A DNA stretch of 26,326 nucleotides from Gammaproteobacteria bacterium (GTDB lineage Bacteria; Pseudomonadota; Gammaproteobacteria; UBA11654). This document shows, piece after piece, positions 9,292 to 17,243 of this stretch. The position numbers and the translations under genes were made by a program. Location of the stretch: contig JABHDX010000011.1 in assembly GCA_018672815.1 (NCBI GenBank), positions 1 to 26,326 on the forward strand. Direction: 5' to 3'. Each line of letters starts with the position of its first letter. Position 1 is the stretch's first letter. The notes beneath the pieces were generated by a model. That model saw nothing but the letters and a program-made list of their open reading frames with translations, made no database searches and had not been told where the DNA came from.

Positions 9292-9890
9292 TGATTAAAG
9301 AGATAATATTTTACACTTTTTCTTCCATTTTGATCTGTGGATCACTGGGTGTTGTACTTTTTAGAAATCCAGTATATTCAGCTATTTCATTAATACTGAC
9401 TTTTATTACTAGTGCTTTTCTTTGGTTTCTATTGGAATCAGAATTTTTAGCTCTTATTTTAATTTTAGTTTATGTTGGAGCAGTCATGGTGCTATTTTTA
9501 TTCGTCATCATGATGCTTAATATCAATGAACAAAAAAAGACCTCAAGATTCAATTCTATTGCTCCTTTATCGCTTCTCATTGGTCTTGTTATATTGCTTG
9601 AATTAATAACGCTTATTTGGCTTCAATCTACTCAATTTAAGGAAACTGAAGCCATAGTTTCTAATGCATTATCTGAGAACAATACTCTTGAACTCGGTAA
9701 GTTAATTTTTTCCCAATACATATACCCTTTTGAGATTGCTGGTTTTATTCTTTTATTAGGAATAATCATTTCTATTTCTTTAACACTAAGAACAAAAAAA
9801 GGTAAAAAAACACAAATTATTTCTAAGCAGGTTGATATTGATCCCAGTAAAAGAGTTCAACTAGTGGACCTAGAAAGAGGAAAAAAATAA
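9291..9890 (+). CDS. nuoJ: NADH-quinone oxidoreductase subunit J
   Basis: Membrane-arm subunit with five predicted helices lying between NuoA/H and NuoK; its third helix takes part in conformational coupling. The family motif sits at about residues 52-75: FLALILILVYVGAVMVLFLF, ending FVIMMLN. A variable loop and a fifth helix (about 146-164) follow, with a Lys-rich, charged tail to residue 199. The start overlaps the nuoI stop by one base (TAATG), and the stop directly abuts nuoK. Length and topology are normal. Confidence 0.95.
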   Translation: MIKEIIFYTFSSILICGSLGVVLFRNPVYSAISLILTFITSAFLWFLLESEFLALILILVYVGAVMVLFLFVIMMLNINEQKKTSRFNSIAPLSLLIGLVILLELITLIWLQSTQFKETEAIVSNALSENNTLELGKLIFSQYIYPFEIAGFILLLGIIISISLTLRTKKGKKTQIISKQVDIDPSKRVQLVDLERGKK

Positions 9891-10196
9891 ATGATAACAC
9901 TTCAATCTTATCTAACACTATCGGCTATTTTGTTTGCAATTGGAATTATTGGAATAATAATTAATAGAAAAAATATTATCATTATTCTAATGTGCGCAGA
10001 ACTAATTTTGTTGGCTGTAAATTTTAATTTTGTAGCATTTTCTTACTTCAACCAAGATTACACAGGACAAATATTTGTATTCTTTATCTTAACAGTTGCT
10101 GCTGCTGAAGCAGCCATAGGCTTAGCGATATTAGTTACTCTTTATCGCAATAACGAATCCATTGATGTTCAAAACCTAATTACCTTAAAAGAATAA
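9891..10196 (+). CDS. nuoK: NADH-quinone oxidoreductase subunit K
   Basis: Three-helix MrpC-like membrane subunit in the proton path. Both conserved intramembrane glutamates are visible, in [14 protein letters not shown] (helix 2) and [14 protein letters not shown] (helix 3). At 101 residues it is the standard length. The ATG follows the nuoJ stop with no gap, and a 2-base gap precedes nuoL. Confidence 0.97.
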   Translation: MITLQSYLTLSAILFAIGIIGIIINRKNIIIILMCAELILLAVNFNFVAFSYFNQDYTGQIFVFFILTVAAAEAAIGLAILVTLYRNNESIDVQNLITLKE

Positions 10197-10198
10197 AT

Positions 10199-12148
10199 AT
10201 GTATGAATTAAGTTTAATGGCTTTGTTAGCACCTTTATGTGGAGCACTACTAGCAGCTTTTTTTGGTAAATCTTTAGGAAAATGGTTCACAAATACTGTC
10301 ACGATCATAGGCGTCCTAGTATCTCTGGCTTTATCAATTTTATTATTACAAATATTAATCCATGATCCATCGCAAGTGCTCAATCAATCTATTTACACCT
10401 GGATGACAATTGGTGAACTCAAATTTGAATTAGGCTTCTTAATTGATAACTTAACAGCAAGTATGATGTTTGTTGTAAGTTTTATCTCTTTAATGGTTCA
10501 TATTTACACCATTGGTTATATGAAAAATGATCCTGGTTATCATAGATTTTTTACTTATATTTCTTTGTTTACTTTTTCTATGCTTTCTTTATTAATGGCC
10601 AATAATTTTCTACAACTATTCTTTGGATGGGAAGCTGTTGGAGTAATGTCTTATCTCTTAATTGGTTTCTGGTACACAAAACCATCTGCAATCAAGGCAA
10701 ACTTTAAAGCTTTTATCATCAACAGAGTAGGTGATTTTAGTCTCTTATTGGGTATTGCGTTATTGTTTGTAAATTTAGGGACACTCGATTATATATTGAT
10801 ATTTAATGAAGCAGAAACTTTATCTAATATTCCAATAACGAATTCTAGCTCTTCAAATATTTCAACAATAACTCTGTCTTGCTTACTTCTATTTGGAGGA
10901 GCAATGGGTAAATCAGCACAAATGCCATTGCATGTTTGGCTGCCAGACTCAATGGAAGGTCCTACGCCTATATCTGCATTAATACATGCAGCAACCATGG
11001 TAACAGCTGGTGTTTTTATGTTAGCGAGAATGTCGCCACTATTTGAATTATCAACCTCTGCTTTATCTTTTGTATTGATTATTGGTGCCACAACAGCATT
11101 ATTTACAGGTTTTCTAGGCTTAGTACAAACTGATATTAAACGAGTAATCGCCTATTCAACATTGTCACAATTGGGATATATGATTGTTGCTGCAGGAGTA
11201 TCTGCATATTCAGCAAGCCTCTTTCATTTAATGACTCATGCATTTTTTAAAGCCTTGTTATTTTTAACAGCAGGATCAGTAATAGTGGCACTGCATCACC
11301 AACAAGACATTAGAAAGATGGGAGGCCTCTACCGTTACCTACCATATACCTATATAACCAGTGTTATAGGAACACTTGCGTTAATTGGGTTTCCAGGTTT
11401 TTCAGGATTTTTCTCTAAAGACGCACTCATAGAAGCAGTCCATCACTCCAATATAATTGGTTCTGATTATGCATATATTGCAGTTCTTATTGGAGTTTTT
11501 GTCACTGCCTTGTATTCGTTTAGATTACTTTTTATTGTCTTTCATGGCGAGGATAAATTTAAAGGGCAAGAAATCAAAGAACCTTCATTGTCCATAGTTG
11601 TGCCACTTATTTTATTAGCAATCCCATCAGTTTTAATTGCATGGCCAACAATTGGACCCATGGTTTTCGGTGATTTTTTTATCAACTCAATCACTCAACC
11701 TTCAGCTAATGATTTATTTGGATTTGAATTCACAACACCGATAAGTTTTTTAATTCATGCACTAGAAAGCCCTGTTGTATACATAGCTCTTCTAGGATTT
11801 ATAACGGCATTGTACCTCTACATAATCAAACCTGAACTGACTCAAAAAATATCAAATTTCTTCAAACCCATTCACACCATTCTCTTAGAGAAGTATTATT
11901 TTGACTATCTTATTGAACAAGGTTTTGGACAATTATTTAAAAAGATTGGCAATGAATTTTGGAGAATTGGAGATATTAGAATCATTGATCATGGATTAGT
12001 TAATGGCATTGGCAGAAATATTCAAAAATTCTCCTCGGAATTGAGAAAAATACAATCAGGGTACATCTATCACTATGCTTTTATTATGATTCTTTCATTA
12101 TCTCTATTTCTAGGATGGATCATTTATATTTCTATTGAGAAAACATAA
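10199..12148 (+). CDS. nuoL: NADH-quinone oxidoreductase subunit L (antiporter-like)
   Basis: Distal proton-pumping subunit, homologous to MrpA-type antiporters, with a long amphipathic lateral helix near the C-terminus. 649 residues, about 15-16 membrane helices. Signature segments are GWEAVGVMSYLLIGFW (with the pumping glutamate), KSAQMPLHVWLPDSMEGPTP, SALIHAATMVTAGVFMLARM, DIKRVIAYSTLSQLGYM and FHLMTHAFFKALLFLTAGSV. The C-terminal part (about 540-620) contains the charged lateral-helix region. Shares one base (TAATG) with nuoM. Confidence 0.98.
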   Translation: MYELSLMALLAPLCGALLAAFFGKSLGKWFTNTVTIIGVLVSLALSILLLQILIHDPSQVLNQSIYTWMTIGELKFELGFLIDNLTASMMFVVSFISLMVHIYTIGYMKNDPGYHRFFTYISLFTFSMLSLLMANNFLQLFFGWEAVGVMSYLLIGFWYTKPSAIKANFKAFIINRVGDFSLLLGIALLFVNLGTLDYILIFNEAETLSNIPITNSSSSNISTITLSCLLLFGGAMGKSAQMPLHVWLPDSMEGPTPISALIHAATMVTAGVFMLARMSPLFELSTSALSFVLIIGATTALFTGFLGLVQTDIKRVIAYSTLSQLGYMIVAAGVSAYSASLFHLMTHAFFKALLFLTAGSVIVALHHQQDIRKMGGLYRYLPYTYITSVIGTLALIGFPGFSGFFSKDALIEAVHHSNIIGSDYAYIAVLIGVFVTALYSFRLLFIVFHGEDKFKGQEIKEPSLSIVVPLILLAIPSVLIAWPTIGPMVFGDFFINSITQPSANDLFGFEFTTPISFLIHALESPVVYIALLGFITALYLYIIKPELTQKISNFFKPIHTILLEKYYFDYLIEQGFGQLFKKIGNEFWRIGDIRIIDHGLVNGIGRNIQKFSSELRKIQSGYIYHYAFIMILSLSLFLGWIIYISIEKT

Positions 12149-13647
12149 TGCTACTTAATACAATCATCATTATTCCTCTCCTTGCCTCCTTATTAATCGG
12201 TTTAATTGGAAATAAATACTCGAGCCTAAACTACTTGATAGCATTATTTACATCGTTGATCGTATTTCTACTATCACTTTATTTGCTTTATCTTTTTGAC
12301 CCACTATCAACTAATTATCAGTTTCAAACGCAAATCAATTGGATTGCTCAATTTAATATTCAATACCACATTGGAATTGATGGAATCTCATTGCCTTTAA
12401 TACTGCTAACAACGTTCATTACTCCATTGGTTATAATGACCTCCAAAACCTCACCTAAAAAAGATTTGCATCAGTATTTAGCTTCTTTCCTTATTCTCGA
12501 ATCACTCATGATTGGTGTTTTTTCATCATTAGATGCTTTCCTCTTTTATATATTTTGGGAAGCAATGCTCATTCCAATGTTTATTATCATTGGTGTTTGG
12601 GGAGGCAAGAATAGAATTTATGCCACCATAAAATTCTTCTTATACACTTTTTTAGGGTCAGTATTTATGTTATTAGCATTAATTTATTTGCATCTTAAAA
12701 CTGGTAGCTATGCAATAAATGACTTTTATAATGCCAACCTCTCACTAAATGAACAAATAATTATATTTCTAGCATTTTTATTTGCTTTTGGAGTCAAAAT
12801 TCCAATGTGGCCAGTTCACACATGGTTGCCTGATGCACATGTTGAAGCTCCAACCGGAGGATCAGTAATACTAGCTGCTATCCTCTTAAAGATGGGTGGT
12901 TATGGTTTTTTAAGATTTTCTCTTCCCATTGCAACTGAAGGCGCTGTTTACCTATCAGGCTTTATGATAGTACTGTCTTTAATCGCTATCATCTATATTG
13001 GTATGGTTGCTATAGCTCAGAATGATATGAAGAAATTAATTGCTTACTCATCTATTTCTCATATGGGCTTTGTGACTCTAGGGTGTTTCGTATATTTATA
13101 TGCAAACACTAATGACCTTAATCTTGAAACTGCAAATCTTGCAATCAATGGTGCAATGGTTCAAATGATCTCTCATGGATTAATATCATCTGCACTGTTC
13201 TTATGCATTGGTGTCTTGTATGACCGTATGCATACAAGAAAAATATCAGACTATGGAGGTGTAATTACTGCAATGCCTAAATTTGGTGTATTGATAGTTT
13301 TCTTTGCCTTATCAAATGCTGCTTTACCAGGAACATCTGGTTTTGTGGGAGAATTTATTATTATATTAGCCTCATTCAAAATTAATGCTTGGTTTGCGAT
13401 AATTGCCGCATCAACATTAGTTATAGGAGCATTCTATACTTTATGGATGATCAAAAGAGTAGTTTTTGGAACTGTTGCCAATGAAAAAATTAATGCTCTC
13501 AAAGAAATTAATTTTATTGAATCCATGCCTTTATGTTTACTGGCAGCCTCAATATTGCTCATGGGTATATGGCCAAATCCTTTATTTGATTTAATGTCTA
13601 ATAGCATTAACACCTTATCTGAAATTATTTTATCCAAAGCATTATGA
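12148..13647 (+). CDS. nuoM: NADH-quinone oxidoreductase subunit M (antiporter-like)
   Basis: Second antiporter-like proton-pumping subunit of the membrane arm. 499 residues, about 14 membrane helices. Motifs: YHIGIDGISLPLILLTTFI, FYIFWEAMLIPMFIIIGVWG (key glutamate), FGVKIPMWPVHTWLPDAHVE followed by APTGGSVILAAILLKMGGYG, and MKKLIAYSSISHMGFVTLG. The length is normal. The start overlaps the nuoL stop by one base and the end overlaps nuoN by 4 bases (ATGA). Confidence 0.98.
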   Translation: MLLNTIIIIPLLASLLIGLIGNKYSSLNYLIALFTSLIVFLLSLYLLYLFDPLSTNYQFQTQINWIAQFNIQYHIGIDGISLPLILLTTFITPLVIMTSKTSPKKDLHQYLASFLILESLMIGVFSSLDAFLFYIFWEAMLIPMFIIIGVWGGKNRIYATIKFFLYTFLGSVFMLLALIYLHLKTGSYAINDFYNANLSLNEQIIIFLAFLFAFGVKIPMWPVHTWLPDAHVEAPTGGSVILAAILLKMGGYGFLRFSLPIATEGAVYLSGFMIVLSLIAIIYIGMVAIAQNDMKKLIAYSSISHMGFVTLGCFVYLYANTNDLNLETANLAINGAMVQMISHGLISSALFLCIGVLYDRMHTRKISDYGGVITAMPKFGVLIVFFALSNAALPGTSGFVGEFIIILASFKINAWFAIIAASTLVIGAFYTLWMIKRVVFGTVANEKINALKEINFIESMPLCLLAASILLMGIWPNPLFDLMSNSINTLSEIILSKAL

Positions 13648-15071
13648 CTATTACTGAACTAAAATTTTTAGCTCCCGAAATAATTATTGCAATAGGAATT
13701 TGTATTCTGGTCCTAATCAAAAGCTTTCCTTCATTAAGAACAAACAGTCTACATTCAGTATTAGTTGGAGTTCTAACACCATTATTTGCTCTAGTATCGA
13801 TAGCTTTTACTTTTAATGACCAATATGAATTGATCTTAAATGAACAAGTAATCATAGATACTCTAGGTTATGGGCTAAAAACTACAGCATATTGCATTGC
13901 AATATTGGTTGTATTAGCTACCAATGTTAATAAAAGTAATAATCGTAGTGAGCTAATACTAATCGAACTTTTTGCTTTATTAGGAGTCTCAATACTCTGC
14001 TCTGCATCAAACTTATTGATTATCTATCTTGGTCTTGAAACACTAGCATTATCTTTATATGGTCTTGTAGCCTCTAACCGAAAGTCAGTTAAATCATCAG
14101 AAGCTGCAATGAAGTTTTTTGTACTTGGATCTATTTCTTCTGGGTTATTTTTATATGGTGTCTCATTAATTTATGGATTATATGGAAGTATTAATGTTTC
14201 AGACTTTTCTAATCTTTCAATTGACAATTCAATAGAGTTGCAAATAGCTATTGGCTTTCTTATTTGTGGAATTATCTTTAAATTTGGTGCTTTCCCATTC
14301 CATAGTTGGGTTCCAGACTCCTATCAAGGATCTACTAATTCAGTAGCTCTTTTTATCTCAACAGTGCCCAAAATAGGTGCTTTTGCACTTTTATATAGAT
14401 TATTGATTGAATCTTTTTATTCATTATCTTTTTTATGGTCTTCTTTATTATTAGTGCTGGGACTTTCCTCCATAGTCTTTGGAAACATAGTTGCATTGAG
14501 TCAAAACCAAATAAGAAGATTGTTTGGTTATTCCGCTATTGGACATATAGGATTCATACTAATAGGAATATCAGCCATTAATCAAACAGCCATTGAATCT
14601 TCTTTAATGTATCTATTTATATACATAATCATGACACTATCTGCCTTCATATCTTTAGAGTTATTGTCTTCTGATTCTAAATCAATCGATACAATAAATG
14701 ACCTGAAAGGATTGAATAATAGTCACCCTTGGGTTGCTTTAATGTTACTGTTTACAATGTTTAGCATGATAGGAATACCACCTTTTATTGGCTTCTATGC
14801 TAAATGGATTATTCTTTCTACGCTTATAGATTCAGACATGATCTATACTGCAACAATTGCAATTATCATATCTGTAATAGCTGCATATTATTATTTAAAA
14901 ATTGTCTGGTATATGTACTTCGAAAAATCAGATATACCTTTAATGAAAGATACCTCAAGTCTATTACAAAAATTAATACTATTTATAATTGGCACCTCAT
15001 TACTATTATTGGGATTAATTCCCGAGATATTAATTTCAATGATTGATCGATTATTTCATCAAATATATTGA
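13644..15071 (+). CDS. nuoN: NADH-quinone oxidoreductase subunit N (antiporter-like)
   Basis: Third antiporter-like proton-pumping subunit, nearest to NuoK. 475 residues with about 14 membrane helices. Family segments are YLGLETLALSLYGLVA (key glutamate), SEAAMKFFVLGSISSGLFLYG, FKFGAFPFHSWVPDSYQGST, QNQIRRLFGYSAIGHIGFIL and GIPPFIGFYAKW. The loop after VPDSYQG reads STNSVALF where AP-T-PVTAF-like sequence is more usual, a mild divergence. It is the last gene of the operon. The ATG overlaps the nuoM stop by 4 bases, and the initiator tRNA begins 40 bases after its stop. I see no terminator between them. Confidence 0.97.
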   Translation: MTITELKFLAPEIIIAIGICILVLIKSFPSLRTNSLHSVLVGVLTPLFALVSIAFTFNDQYELILNEQVIIDTLGYGLKTTAYCIAILVVLATNVNKSNNRSELILIELFALLGVSILCSASNLLIIYLGLETLALSLYGLVASNRKSVKSSEAAMKFFVLGSISSGLFLYGVSLIYGLYGSINVSDFSNLSIDNSIELQIAIGFLICGIIFKFGAFPFHSWVPDSYQGSTNSVALFISTVPKIGAFALLYRLLIESFYSLSFLWSSLLLVLGLSSIVFGNIVALSQNQIRRLFGYSAIGHIGFILIGISAINQTAIESSLMYLFIYIIMTLSAFISLELLSSDSKSIDTINDLKGLNNSHPWVALMLLFTMFSMIGIPPFIGFYAKWIILSTLIDSDMIYTATIAIIISVIAAYYYLKIVWYMYFEKSDIPLMKDTSSLLQKLILFIIGTSLLLLGLIPEILISMIDRLFHQIY

Positions 15072-15096
15072 TAGATTAGACAAAAACCATTAGTAT
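15068..15096 (+). promoter_or_regulatory. Candidate sigma70 promoter for the initiator tRNA
   Basis: TTGATA at 15068-15073 (5 of 6 consensus) and TAGTAT at 15091-15096 (4 of 6) are separated by 17 bases. A start near 15103 would fall a few bases before the tRNA at 15111. The -35 element overlaps the nuoN stop. The match in spacing and position is good for a tRNA promoter, but AT-richness raises the chance background. Confidence 0.5.
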
Positions 15097-15110
15097 CTTC
15101 TTCCAACAGA

Positions 15111-15187
15111 TGCGGGGTGGAGCAGTCTGGCAGCTCGTCGGGCTCATAACCCGAAGGTCGCAGGTTCAAATCCTGCCCCCGCTACCA
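15111..15187 (+). tRNA. metY: Initiator tRNA-fMet, anticodon CAT
   Basis: 77-base cloverleaf with encoded CCA (15185-15187). The acceptor is TGCGGGG (15111-15117) against CCCCGCT (15177-15183), paired at 2-71 through 7-66. Position 1 is T and position 72 is T, so the terminal pair is a mismatch. The anticodon stem TCGGG/CCCGA contains the three consecutive G-C pairs of initiator tRNAs, with loop CTCATAA. The T arm is GCAGG-TTCAAAT-CCTGC. The 1-72 mismatch plus the G-C triplet identifies this as the formyl-Met initiator rather than elongator Met. Its place directly before rimP-nusA-infB matches E. coli metY. Confidence 0.96.
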
Positions 15188-15198
15188 ATTTTTGGTTA

Positions 15199-15219
15199 GG
15201 CCCCATCTGGGGTTTTTTT
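15199..15219 (+). terminator. Short hairpin with T-run after tRNA-fMet
   Basis: CCCC (15201-15204), loop ATCT, GGGG (15209-15212), followed by seven T's (15213-15219). It resembles a minimal rho-independent terminator 13 bases after the tRNA. The 4-bp stem (extendable only by weak G-T pairs) suggests partial termination, leaving read-through into rimP possible, as in the E. coli operon. Confidence 0.6.
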
Positions 15220-15232
15220 ATTTGTAGGTGGA

Positions 15233-15691
15233 ATGAATTATTTAGACAAAAATATAGAAGAAGAATTATTCACAAGCGTTGAGTCGCTCGGATATGAGTT
15301 AATGGATCTCGAATTTAATCCACAAAAGAATGGGCTTAAAATAACTGTTTTTATTGATCATGATAATGGAATAGATATTGATGATTGTGTTAATGCTACA
15401 AAAAAAATATCACCTATTTTTGAAAATGATGAATCAGAAAAGAATTATATAATCGAAGTTTCATCACCAGGGTTAGATAGAAAGCTTATCAATAAAGAAC
15501 ATTTTGATAGGTTTATAGGGAAATCTATCAAAATTAAACTAAAAACAAAATTAAAAGATCGAAAAAATTTTAAAGGTCAGTTATTGAATAGAATTAAAGA
15601 TACTATAACGATACAAGATCATGACAACAGAGAAATAAAAATTGATCTAAAACTAATTGATGTATGTAGAATTGTTCCAGTATTTAAATAA
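15233..15691 (+). CDS. rimP: Ribosome maturation factor RimP
   Basis: Cytoplasmic factor needed for 30S subunit maturation. 152 residues, the normal length. Visible motifs: ESLGYELMDLEF near the N-terminus, FIDHDNGIDIDDC, and the diagnostic SSPGLDRKL followed by a basic C-terminal Sm-like domain. The ATG is preceded by AGGTGGA (15226-15232), a Shine-Dalgarno-like sequence at unusually short spacing. First protein gene of the rimP-nusA-infB-rbfA-truB operon, with 13 bases before nusA. Confidence 0.95.
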   Translation: MNYLDKNIEEELFTSVESLGYELMDLEFNPQKNGLKITVFIDHDNGIDIDDCVNATKKISPIFENDESEKNYIIEVSSPGLDRKLINKEHFDRFIGKSIKIKLKTKLKDRKNFKGQLLNRIKDTITIQDHDNREIKIDLKLIDVCRIVPVFK

Positions 15692-15704
15692 AAGGTAAAT
15701 TACG

Positions 15705-17225
15705 ATGGGTTTAGAAATAATTAGAGTAGTAGATACAGTATCTGAGACTAAAGACATGGATAGAGAAATTATATTTGAAGCTATAGAAAATGCTCTCGAA
15801 ACTGCTACTAAGAAAAAACATGACTACAACCTTGATGTAAAGGTAAAAATCGATAGAAATACTGGCGACTATAATACCTATAGAAGATGGATGGTTTTTG
15901 CTGATGAATCTAGAGATTTAGAAGACCCAGATATAGAATTGAGAATGATAGATGCCATTGATATCAATAAAGCAGCACAACCAGGTGAATATGTGGAAGA
16001 AGAAATTGAATCTGTAGATTTTGATAGAATCGGAGCACAAATTGCTAAGCAAGTAATTGTTCAAAAAGTTAGAGAAGCTGAAAAACAAAAAGTAATAGAA
16101 CAATATAAAGATAGAGTAGGGGAAGTAATCAGTGGCGTTGTCAAAAGAATGGATAGAAATGGCTTTTATATTGACATCGGTAATAATGCAGAAGCTTTTC
16201 TACCAAGAAAAGAAATGATTGCTAAAGAAGCTTTAAGACCTCAAGATAGAATTAAATCTATTCTTAAAGGAATTAATGATGACTTAAAAGGTCCCCCATT
16301 AATATTATCAAGAGTTATGCCCGAATTCTTAATAGAATTATTTAAGGTTGAAGTACCAGAAATTACTCAAAATCTCATCACTATTGAGGGAGCCTCGAGA
16401 GATCCAGGACTAAGAGCTAAAATAGCAGTTCATTCAGATGACAAAAAAATAGATGCAGTTGGTGCATGTGTAGGAATGAGAGGGTCTAGAGTACAATCAG
16501 TTTCAAATGAACTTAATGGCGAGAGAATTGATATTATCCTATGGTCTAATAATAATGCTCAATTTGTTGTCAATGCAATGTCACCTGCTAATGTGGTATC
16601 AATTATCGTTGACGAAGAAAAAAATAGTATGGATATCGCTGTTGAAGAGGCAAAACTATCACAAGCAATTGGTAGAGGTGGTCAAAATATTAGACTAGCT
16701 AGTGAGTTAACCGGATGGAAATTAAATGTCTTAAGTGAAACTGAAGCATTAGAAAAAGATGATGAGGAAATAAAAGATAACGCTAAGATCTTCGTGGAAA
16801 AACTATCAGTTGGGGAAGACGTTGCAACCTTATTAGCACAAGAAGGTTTCTCAACAATTGATCAAGTGGCTTATGTACCCGTTAATGAATTAGAAAAAAT
16901 TGATGGTTTTGATGAAACGCTTGTTAATGAATTAAGAGAAAGAGCTCAGGACCAACTTCTCGTAGAAGCAATTACAACTGAGGAAGACCTTGATGAAAAT
17001 GGTCCATCAAAAAATTTAATAGAATTAGAATCTGTCACAGAAGCAATAGCTTACGCGCTAGCAAGAAATGGTATTAATGACAAAGATACACTTGCAGAAC
17101 AATCAATAGATGACTTAATTGATATTGATGAAATTGATGAAACTCTTGCAGGAGAAATTATATTAGAAGCTAGAAAAGAATGGTTTGATAAAGGGGAAAT
17201 AACCAGTAATCAACAAGAAGATTAA
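15705..17225 (+). CDS. nusA: Transcription termination/antitermination factor NusA
   Basis: RNA polymerase-binding factor controlling pausing, termination and antitermination. Domains in order: RNAP-binding N-terminal domain (about 1-130); S1 domain (about 137-200, starting GEVISGVVKRMDRNGFYIDI); KH1 (about 228-290, with GACVGMRGSRVQ); KH2 (about 293-350, with AIGRGGQNIRLASELTGWKL). Two C-terminal acidic helical repeats follow (about 360-425 and 440-500). The duplicated acidic repeat is a gammaproteobacterial/proteobacterial trait that contacts the RNAP alpha C-terminal domain in E. coli. 506 residues versus 495 in E. coli. AAAGG (15691-15695) gives a good Shine-Dalgarno site 9 bases before ATG. 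Confidence 0.97.
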   Translation: MGLEIIRVVDTVSETKDMDREIIFEAIENALETATKKKHDYNLDVKVKIDRNTGDYNTYRRWMVFADESRDLEDPDIELRMIDAIDINKAAQPGEYVEEEIESVDFDRIGAQIAKQVIVQKVREAEKQKVIEQYKDRVGEVISGVVKRMDRNGFYIDIGNNAEAFLPRKEMIAKEALRPQDRIKSILKGINDDLKGPPLILSRVMPEFLIELFKVEVPEITQNLITIEGASRDPGLRAKIAVHSDDKKIDAVGACVGMRGSRVQSVSNELNGERIDIILWSNNNAQFVVNAMSPANVVSIIVDEEKNSMDIAVEEAKLSQAIGRGGQNIRLASELTGWKLNVLSETEALEKDDEEIKDNAKIFVEKLSVGEDVATLLAQEGFSTIDQVAYVPVNELEKIDGFDETLVNELRERAQDQLLVEAITTEEDLDENGPSKNLIELESVTEAIAYALARNGINDKDTLAEQSIDDLIDIDEIDETLAGEIILEARKEWFDKGEITSNQQED

Positions 17226-17243
17226 AATAAGGAATCATATATA

